The notes under the pieces: generated by a model
What the model was told of the DNA's origin: nothing
The model's input: the letters and a program-made list of their open reading frames with translations, nothing else
Database searches by the model: none
Translations under genes and position numbers: made by a program
Shown: positions 1 through 4,262 of the stretch, piece by piece
Numbering within the stretch: position 1 is the first letter of the stretch
How the letters are laid out: each line of letters begins with the position of its first letter
Assembly: GCA_003162115.1 (NCBI GenBank)
Contig: PMMV01000042.1
Location: 14,749-21,353, forward strand
Source of the DNA: Methanobacterium sp.
Lineage (GTDB): Archaea; Methanobacteriota; Methanobacteria; Methanobacteriales; Methanobacteriaceae
Direction: 5' to 3'
DNA length: 6,605 nucleotides

Positions 1-404
1 CAAAGATGAACACCATTTCATTAGAAGAGGAACTTAGTTTAATGAGGTCATTAATTAAGGTTATTAACAAAAAAGGGATTAAACCCGTTATAAAACCTCA
101 TCCAAGAGAAACCAGTGATAAATACAATAATTTAAAAGATTGTGATTTTGATATTATCGAAAACAATTTTCCAGTTGAAGAAATAATCCCTAATTTAAAC
201 CCTGTATGTGTAATAGGTTATTCAAGTACAGCTTTATTGAATTCTAAAGTGTTTTATGATATTGATGCTATCAGTCTTTCTGATATAATGCGTTCCATGT
301 CCGATGATGAAATGCTTCATGAGTCGGATGAAGAATTTAAAAATTTAACCAGCAAGTATGTTAATTTTGTTGATGATGTTGAGGATATTGAAAAATTAAT
401 CTAA
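1..404 (+). CDS. Glycosyltransferase, polysialyltransferase-like, C-terminal part (5' end outside window)
   Basis: Likely the C-terminal region of a GT-B-fold glycosyltransferase that builds a surface polysaccharide from a nucleotide-activated sugar. The frame is open from the first bases and ends with TAA at 402-404. A Met codon lies at position 6, but only five bases precede it, no ribosome site can be seen, and 132 residues is far too short for the family, so I read it as internal. Counting from that Met, KPHPRE at residues 30-35 matches the conserved HP motif, and GYSSTALLNS at 71-80 matches the downstream serine pair shared by bacterial polysialyltransferases, GT52 sialyltransferases and CDP-glycerol glycerophosphotransferases. 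In those families these residues contact the nucleotide donor. The acidic tail (DDVEDIEKLI) has no recognised function. The acceptor and donor sugars cannot be told. The next gene converges on it with a 7-base gap, so they are not co-transcribed. Confidence 0.65.
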   Translation, partial: KMNTISLEEELSLMRSLIKVINKKGIKPVIKPHPRETSDKYNNLKDCDFDIIENNFPVEEIIPNLNPVCVIGYSSTALLNSKVFYDIDAISLSDIMRSMSDDEMLHESDEEFKNLTSKYVNFVDDVEDIEKLI

Positions 405-415
405 AAATTTTTTAG
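401..415. terminator. Shared A/T palindrome at convergent gene ends, possible bidirectional terminator
   Basis: The sequence CTAAAAATTTTTTAG is a near-perfect palindrome containing the TAA stop of the glycosyltransferase (402-404) on one strand and the TAA stop of the acetyltransferase (412-414) on the other. Each strand therefore reads a run of five or six T just after its stop, followed on the plus strand by another T run at 421-425. Oligo-T stretches are the usual archaeal termination signal. There is no GC-rich stem, and A/T runs are common in this DNA, so the call is tentative. Confidence 0.35.
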
Positions 416-1026
416 TAATATTTTTCCCTCCAGGATACTAATTTTGAAAATTTAATATACCTTCCTTCACCGTATATCTCAAATCCGGCATGTTTAGCTG
501 CTTTCAAAGATCTTGCATTATCCTTTCCAACAGCCATTTTTAATTTTTCCTTTCCAATATCTGATGAAAATTCGGTCATTTTTTGGAGGTTATAGGAATA
601 AAATCCCCTCCCCCTGCATACGGGATCCGTTATTGACCAGTGAACATAAACATCTTTGTCGAAATTTAATTTCATTGGAGGGTGAAATTCTATCTTATTT
701 TCAATTATTAAAAAGCTGATATGAATTAATTTTTTTTTATAAAAAATTCCAAAAAGAATTTGACTTCTGAAAAATTTTTCTGTTAAATCTGTTAATCTAC
801 AAAATTCCCCTGTTGTGTAACCTTTATCAATGAGATCTTCTAGATCTTTTTTTGAAGTTAATATAATTGATTCTACAGCATCGTATTCACGTTTTCCTTC
901 TTTTGATGCGTCTCGTTCAAGCAGATAAAGTTCTTGATATATTAAAATGGTTCTATTTCTAAAAAAATTTGTGATTCTATTAAAAAAATTACCCGTCTTA
1001 TCACCCTCGTCAATATCAAACATCAT
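412..1026 (-). CDS. GNAT-family N-acetyltransferase
   Basis: A 204-residue protein with a C-terminal GNAT (Gcn5-related) acetyltransferase domain; such enzymes move an acyl group from acyl-CoA to an amine. The acyl-CoA-binding motif A is visible as CRGRGFYSYNL at residues 137-147, matching R-x-x-G-x-G/A except that the last small residue is Tyr; the following helix is rich in Lys and Glu. Motif B is seen as VGKDNARSLKAAKHAGFEIYG (166-186), with the usual Asn-x-x-Ser and A/G-G-F. The first 50 residues are basic and aromatic and do not look like a membrane segment. The start is one of two adjacent ATG codons, and a strong GAGGTGAT site lies six bases upstream of the first. The neighbouring glycosyltransferase suggests a sugar or surface-glycan substrate, but this is inference because the pair is convergent. 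The substrate is unknown. Confidence 0.75.
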   Translation of the reverse strand: MMFDIDEGDKTGNFFNRITNFFRNRTILIYQELYLLERDASKEGKREYDAVESIILTSKKDLEDLIDKGYTTGEFCRLTDLTEKFFRSQILFGIFYKKKLIHISFLIIENKIEFHPPMKLNFDKDVYVHWSITDPVCRGRGFYSYNLQKMTEFSSDIGKEKLKMAVGKDNARSLKAAKHAGFEIYGEGRYIKFSKLVSWREKYY

Positions 1027-1031
1027 GCTAA

Positions 1032-1039
1032 ATCACCTC
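1032..1039 (-). promoter_or_regulatory. Ribosome binding site of the GNAT gene
   Basis: On the minus strand this reads GAGGTGAT, complementary to the conserved 3' end of archaeal 16S rRNA. It lies five bases upstream of ATGATG and fixes the start at 1026 or, less likely, 1023. Confidence 0.75.
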
Positions 1040-1097
1040 AACACCAATCAACATATAGTTTCTTTTATGCTGATCCCATTACTAAACATGGATTTCC

Positions 1098-1108
1098 GTT
1101 TATAAAGC
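1098..1108 (-). promoter_or_regulatory. Candidate TATA box for the GNAT gene
   Basis: The minus strand reads GCTTTATAAAC, with GAA just upstream as a possible TFB-recognition element. Transcription would start near 1076 and leave a leader of about 50 bases that contains the ribosome site. A second candidate, GGATATATAG, lies about 18 bases further upstream. TATA-like words are frequent in DNA this AT-rich, so neither is certain. Confidence 0.3.
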
Positions 1109-1572
1109 TTCAGAACTCTATATATCCACTATTCACATCATAATATTATTGTGATTAGAAATTCCAATCATCTTCTTCTTTATTAGTATTGTATGTAAGT
1201 AGTATATTCTGTAAATAATCTTTAATATATCTTCATATTATTATAAGAAAAAAGAATTTTTTTGACCCGGATTAAAAAGAATAAACTTTATATTTAACAT
1301 TATTTCAGAGTTAATATTAGTATAACTGTAATTCCAGTTTAAAATCGTTATATAATAGTTTATAGTATTAAATTTTAATTTATAACCATCATGAGAATAT
1401 TAAAACTTTCAATTTAATAAAAAAAAATTGGTTAGTATTATGTCGAATTCTAATTATCTTTAATATATGTCCTTGAAATTTTTTGAATATTAAAAAATTA
1501 GATGAGTTTACAATAAATAATGGATTAAAACATTTTTTTTCAATTTTAAAATAGAATAGATAATTGTTTGGT

Positions 1573-1935
1573 TTAAACTAGCGTTCCAATTAATGTTTGT
1601 ATTTCTTTGTCCTCGAAGGGTTTTACAATGTACCCGCATGGTCTAGTATTATCTGCGCGTTTTAATGTTTTTTCGTCAAAATAACCTGTTAAATATATTA
1701 ATGGAACATTACAGAGCTCATGTATTTGCTTGGCTGCATCTATCCCATCCATATCGCCTTTTAAACTTATGTCCATCAGGATCAGATCTGGCTTTCTTTC
1801 TTCAGTTTTATGTATTGCGTCCCTACCATTGTCAGTAATATCAAGTACATTATATCCCATTTTTTCCAGGTGTTGCTGTAAATCTATGGCAACTATGAAG
1901 TCATCTTCTACAATTAATATATTTGAATTGACCAT
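1573..1935 (-). CDS. Stand-alone response regulator receiver (REC) domain protein, CheY-like
   Basis: A 120-residue single-domain receiver that accepts a phosphoryl group from a histidine kinase. All key residues are present: the acidic pocket E10-D11-D12 after the first strand (ILIVEDD), phospho-acceptor D55 in LILMDISLKG, T83 in YLTGY, and the K105-P106-F107 motif. The residue after T83 is Gly, a position known to affect access to the phosphorylated site. There is no output domain, so it must act by protein contact or as a phosphorelay step. MDGIDAA and GYIVKPF resemble receivers that partner PAS-type sensor kinases in Methanobacteriales and other methanogens (recollection, not a search). 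No kinase is in the window, and the C-terminus stops soon after the KPF helix, so it is a minimal receiver. The ATG at 1935 follows an AGGGG site about ten bases upstream (1945-1950). The promoter is unclear. Confidence 0.88.
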   Translation of the reverse strand: MVNSNILIVEDDFIVAIDLQQHLEKMGYNVLDITDNGRDAIHKTEERKPDLILMDISLKGDMDGIDAAKQIHELCNVPLIYLTGYFDEKTLKRADNTRPCGYIVKPFEDKEIQTLIGTLV

Positions 1936-2051
1936 AATTTATAACCCCTTAGAGATAATCAGCAATATTTAATAAATATCCTCATGCACCCTATTGGTAC
2001 CTTTTTCAATATCTTTATCATTAATATTAAATTACTGATCAAACTTTTTTT

Positions 2052-2066
2052 AGTAAAACTTATATG
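2052..2066 (+). promoter_or_regulatory. Candidate TATA promoter inside the intergenic region
   Basis: AGTAAAACTTATATG has the form of an archaeal promoter: an A-rich TFB-recognition stretch followed by CTTATATG. Initiation would fall near 2087. It faces right, toward a 20-codon ORF and tfe. It could start a separate short RNA or a long tfe leader. The A/T background makes such matches easy to find. Confidence 0.35.
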
Positions 2067-2068
2067 GG

Positions 2069-2082
2069 AGTCTGTGCAGACT
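2069..2082. repeat. 14-base dyad, possible operator
   Basis: AGTCTGTGCAGACT has perfect 6-base arms (AGTCTG and CAGACT) around TG. It is more GC-rich than its surroundings and starts three bases after the candidate TATA box at 2059-2066. A bound protein here would cover the initiation region. The 2-base centre is too small for an RNA hairpin loop, so a DNA operator is more likely. Confidence 0.4.
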
Positions 2083-2119
2083 AACAAAAACGAAATTTAA
2101 AAAAAATTTGTAGGATATA

Positions 2120-2182
2120 ATGGGCGTTTTAAAGAGACATATATTTATAAAATCAATTTTGGATGATCCTCTGAAAATTTAA
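2120..2182 (+). CDS. Possible 20-codon small ORF
   Basis: ATG at 2120 opens a 20-residue frame ending with TAA at 2180-2182. AGGAT at 2112-2116 gives a weak ribosome site three bases before the start, and a candidate promoter lies about 55 bases upstream. The peptide is basic at its N-terminus (MGVLKRHIFIK) and ends SILDDPLKI. I recognise no family. LDDPL resembles the LEDPV at the start of TFE about 220 bases downstream, but five residues are too few to claim a duplication. It may be a leader peptide or chance. Confidence 0.2.
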   Translation: MGVLKRHIFIKSILDDPLKI

Positions 2183-2265
2183 TGATAATATTTTTCGAAA
2201 TTCACATTCAACCATATGATTTACTGATGTTACATCTTAGATATGTGATTCAAAAAATTATCATT
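2181..2265. repeat. Imperfect inverted repeat of about 85 bases
   Basis: The left arm at 2181-2207 starts AATGATAAT and ends TCACAT. The right arm at 2243-2265 starts ATGTGA and ends ATTATCATT. The arms pair over 9, 5, 3 and 6 bases, interrupted by a one-base bulge, one mismatch and a two-base bulge. The 35-base central part contains a small dyad, GATGTTACATC, at 2226-2236. It begins at the stop codon of the 20-codon ORF and lies about 50 bases upstream of the tfe TATA box. It could fold as RNA or be a relic of a small inverted-repeat element; no clear target-site duplication is visible. Confidence 0.45.
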
Positions 2266-2313
2266 CTAATGGATAACAGTAAAACTTCATAAGATGTTAA
2301 AAATACACAACAG

Positions 2314-2333
2314 TTAAATATTTATGTTAACAT
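2314..2333 (+). promoter_or_regulatory. tfe promoter with overlapping palindrome
   Basis: TTAAATATTTAT at 2314-2325 is a good archaeal TATA box. Initiation near 2346 would leave a leader of roughly 38 bases containing the ribosome site. The perfect 10-base palindrome ATGTTAACAT at 2324-2333 overlaps its downstream edge, and its half-site ATGTTAA also occurs at 2294-2300, exactly 30 bases upstream. A regulator binding these would bracket the TATA box. Confidence 0.45.
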
Positions 2334-2370
2334 TTCCATTAAACAAGATTAAATAAGATAAACTTTTATT

Positions 2371-2376
2371 AGGGGG
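2371..2376 (+). promoter_or_regulatory. Ribosome binding site that decides the TTG start of tfe
   Basis: AGGGGG lies seven bases upstream of TTG at 2384. No in-frame ATG is close upstream, and the first ATG downstream (codon 12) would delete the conserved LEDPVVQEIL helix, so TTG is the start. Confidence 0.6.
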
Positions 2377-2383
2377 TAAAATA

Positions 2384-2896
2384 TTGCTTGAAGATCCAGT
2401 GGTTCAAGAAATATTAATGGACATAACCGATGATGAAAAAAATAGTTTTTCAATCATCGAATGTATAATGAATGGAAAAACATCTGATGAAGAAATTTCA
2501 GATGAAACCCAGATAAAGTTGAATGTGGTTCGAAAGGTTCTGTACAAATTATATGATGCAGGGGTCGCTTCATATAAGAGAACCAAAGATCCTGAAACTA
2601 AATGGGAAGTTTATAGCTGGAAATTTGATCAAAATAAGGTATCGGAAATAATATCCAAAAAATATGAAGATCTATCGAAGAAAATTGAAAAATCAATTAA
2701 ATATGAAGAAGAAAATATATTCTTTGCATGCAAGAGCAATGGTCACCGATACAAATTCGAAAATGCCTCTGAGAATAACTTTGTATGCCCCGAATGTGGT
2801 GAAACACTTGAATATGTAGATAACTCCACAGTTATAGTGGAATTATTAGGGGATAAGGCCAGATGCATGTCCATGGGAAAATATAAGAGAATTTGA
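2384..2896 (+). CDS. tfe: Archaeal transcription factor E (TFE, TFIIE-alpha homologue)
   Basis: A 170-residue general transcription factor that binds the RNA polymerase clamp and stalk and assists promoter opening with TBP and TFB. Residues 1-85 form the extended winged helix: LEDPVVQEIL at the N-terminus, the recognition part IKLNVVRKVLYKLYDAGVASYKR (44-66), then DPETKWEVYSWKF (69-81), all characteristic of the family. Residues 85-110 are a charged linker helix. A zinc ribbon follows with C116, H121, C135 and C138; the second pair is a normal CPEC, but the first is C-x4-H instead of two cysteines. After EYVDN the tail (149-170) is short and basic, ends KYKRI, and holds an extra C161. Length is normal for TFE. 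The gene stands alone: divergent from the receiver gene and 23 bases from the end of the convergent tetR. It could be a second, divergent copy, which a genome search would settle. Confidence 0.9.
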   Translation: MLEDPVVQEILMDITDDEKNSFSIIECIMNGKTSDEEISDETQIKLNVVRKVLYKLYDAGVASYKRTKDPETKWEVYSWKFDQNKVSEIISKKYEDLSKKIEKSIKYEEENIFFACKSNGHRYKFENASENNFVCPECGETLEYVDNSTVIVELLGDKARCMSMGKYKRI

Positions 2897-2919
2897 TCGT
2901 TTATAAGATTTAAATATTA

Positions 2920-3510
2920 TTATATTCTATTTGAAGTCTTTTTCATAAGCCGTTTTTTCGAAATTGATACACATTGAATAGTATTTTTTATGAAATTATC
3001 TATAGCTTCGTCATAGTTGATGTAGGTACGTCCGAAATATCTCTCGAGGGTTATGGCATAGACAAATGAAGATATGGAGAAGCCGAATATTTTGTAATCT
3101 ATATTCTGATTGGGGATGTTATCTTCGATGTAAATACCCATAAATTCAACAGCGTCGTTCATCATGGGTTCTAGTATTTCATTTGATTCATTGATGGATA
3201 AATTAAAAAATTCGAAATTATTCAACATTACTTTGGCTAGATTTTTTATGAAATTTCTTAAAAAGTCTGCAGGTGTTTCAAATTTTATATCTAAATTTAA
3301 TGATTCCATAAACTCTTTAACAAACTTCTCACCATTCTTTATTAAAACCGTGTCGTATAGGTTCTTTTTGGTTTTGAATTTACGGAATACTGTTTTCTCA
3401 CTGAATCCTGCTTCCTCAGCTATGGCCATTACAGTAGCGCCATTATAACCCTTTTCAGCAAATATTTTCAAGGAAGCGTTTAAAATCTTTTGTTCTGTCT
3501 TGTAGGTCAT
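2920..3510 (-). CDS. TetR/AcrR-family transcriptional regulator
   Basis: A 196-residue helix-turn-helix regulator. The N-terminal DNA-binding domain covers residues 5-55: ILNASLKIFAEKGYNGATV, then IAEEAGFSEKTVFRKF (30-45) as the helix-turn-helix, then KTKKNLYDTVL, all matching the TetR consensus. Residues 60-180 are mostly helical and variable, as expected for the ligand-binding and dimer part; the ligand cannot be told. The tail (KKRLMKKTSNRI) is basic. The ATG at 3510 is preceded by a weak GAGAGAT ribosome site. TetR proteins usually repress their own gene and a neighbour. The neighbour on its upstream side is the divergent surface-protein gene, 752 bases away, and two inverted repeats lie in between. 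Its stop is 23 bases from that of tfe on the other strand. Confidence 0.9.
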   Translation of the reverse strand: MTYKTEQKILNASLKIFAEKGYNGATVMAIAEEAGFSEKTVFRKFKTKKNLYDTVLIKNGEKFVKEFMESLNLDIKFETPADFLRNFIKNLAKVMLNNFEFFNLSINESNEILEPMMNDAVEFMGIYIEDNIPNQNIDYKIFGFSISSFVYAITLERYFGRTYINYDEAIDNFIKNTIQCVSISKKRLMKKTSNRI

Positions 3511-3537
3511 ATGATCTCTCTAATAGATTTAAAAAAT

Positions 3538-3553
3538 TCTTATAAAAATAAGA
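3538..3553. repeat. 16-base inverted repeat upstream of tetR, candidate operator
   Basis: TCTTATAAAAATAAGA has perfect 6-base arms around AAAA and lies 28-43 bases upstream of the tetR ATG, where it overlaps a TATA-like stretch (minus strand TTTTTATAAG). Its position fits an autoregulatory operator. It is pure A/T except for one C and one G, so chance is possible. Confidence 0.4.
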
Positions 3554-3621
3554 TGACACATTAAATTACTATATTATAATTAGTATTATTAGTTTGTTTT
3601 GTCCATTACAACATTATGCTC

Positions 3622-3636
3622 TTATTGTCACAATAA
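3622..3636. repeat. 15-base perfect dyad in the tetR/surface-protein intergenic region
   Basis: TTATTGTCACAATAA has perfect 7-base arms around one C. It lies 112 bases upstream of the tetR start. An odd-length dyad of about 15 bases is a common form for TetR-family operators. It is a candidate site for this TetR or for another regulator of the divergent gene. Confidence 0.45.
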
Positions 3637-4150
3637 TTTTCACTATATATTTTTACATTAAATATAATTCCTATTATAAATTCATTTCAATTTGTTTGCT
3701 TTTCATGTTCCGGAATGTGGACTTCTCGTAAATTATCAGATCTATAACCTCTAATACGATAATTAAAGTACTAGCTACCCATTTTTATTTTTTTCAATAC
3801 AATAGCAAAATAAAAAAAATTATTGAAAATTGGAATTTTATTTTCATAGACAATTAATTCTGAATTAGATATAACCTTATTAAAAGATTCGTTCGAGTTA
3901 TATCTTAAATTTATAGTTTCAATGTCATTAATAAAAGAGATATCTACTGAATCTTGTATATAACATGATTAAACCAACTGATTAATAAAGTATATAATTT
4001 ATTATTAAAAACTTTATTTAATTATATTTTTTTAAAAATTTAGTAAAAAATATGATTGCTTTTGTTATTTCACTATCTTAATAGTCCCTTTGTGATTATA
4101 CTCACGTTCTAACATCTTACAAAAGATATATTACATAGAGCATCTAATAA

Positions 4151-4162
4151 AAATAAATATAA
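4151..4162 (+). promoter_or_regulatory. Candidate TATA box of the surface-protein gene
   Basis: AAATAAATATAA would place initiation near 4184 with a leader of about 79 bases. An alternative, ACTTATTATTC at 4192-4202, would give a leader of about 40 bases. The sequence alone does not decide between them. Confidence 0.3.
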
Positions 4163-4250
4163 GGCAAATATTGGGAGGATAGGGGAGTAATACTTATTAT
4201 TCTTAACTTGACTTTCAAAATGTTGTTTTATAGTAATAATCGACTTAAAA

Positions 4251-4258
4251 GGAGGTGA
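4251..4258 (+). promoter_or_regulatory. Strong ribosome binding site that decides the GTG start
   Basis: GGAGGTGA is a near-complete complement of the archaeal 16S 3' end and ends four bases before GTG at 4263. The basic residues QKKYIK that follow GTG form the expected n-region of a signal peptide, so the later ATG (codon 11, 4293) is not the start. Confidence 0.85.
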
Positions 4259-4262
4259 AAAA

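Larger units (their letters stand above)
1027..1572. other. 546-base intergenic region, AT-rich, no protein gene
   Basis: The stretch lies upstream of the GNAT gene and downstream of the receiver-domain gene, both on the minus strand. I found no convincing ORF on either strand. It holds the GNAT promoter candidates, a 10-base palindrome ATAATATTAT at 1140-1149 flanked by TCAC and GTGA, an A6-GAA-T7 element at 1248-1263, a nine-A run at 1419-1427 (oligo-T on the minus strand, a possible terminator for the receiver gene), and a plus-strand TATA-like element at 1286-1295 followed by an eight-T run at 1533-1540. The rest is low-complexity A/T sequence in which I see nothing. Confidence 0.5.
1936..2383. 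other. 448-base divergent intergenic region between receiver gene and tfe
   Basis: It carries the promoters of both flanking genes. On the minus strand the nearest TATA-like element (1964-1980) is too close to the receiver start to leave room for its ribosome site. ATTTAATATTAA at 2021-2032 would give a leader of about 64 bases and is more plausible. On the plus strand a TATA-like element at 2059-2066, a 14-base dyad, a 20-codon ORF and an imperfect inverted repeat come before the tfe promoter; these are listed separately. A 10-base direct repeat, AGTAAAACTT, occurs at 2052-2061 and 2278-2287. Confidence 0.5.
3511..4262. other. 752-base intergenic region, no convincing gene
   Basis: It separates divergent tetR and the surface-protein gene. 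Apart from the two dyads near tetR and the leader of the surface-protein gene, I see a palindrome TTCCGGAA at 3708-3715, arms AATTATC and GATAATT at 3731-3737 and 3758-3764, and a minus-strand frame of 36 codons without a start at 3674-3784. From about 3790 to 4140 it is low-complexity A/T sequence in which I see no RNA gene or repeat. Confidence 0.5.

Noticed and set aside
513..719. Plus-strand frame of 68 codons inside the acetyltransferase gene
   Set aside because: It is opposite a recognisable GNAT domain with a strong ribosome site and shows no family features.
3888..3902. GTTCGAGTT, resembling a tRNA T-loop, possibly an integration site remnant
   Set aside because: No pairing arms, acceptor stem or anticodon arm can be found around it, and no integrase is present.
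4174..4187. Second purine-rich tract (GGAGGATAGGGGAG) upstream of the surface-protein gene
   Set aside because: No start codon lies within a usable distance downstream; the later GGAGGTGA before GTG is clearly the working site.
4208..4258. Short leader ORF (TTG 4208 or ATG 4220) whose TGA stop lies inside the ribosome site of the surface-protein gene
   Set aside because: Any GGAGGTGA contains a TGA in one frame. There is no ribosome site at a proper distance before either start, so a translational-coupling leader is not supported.
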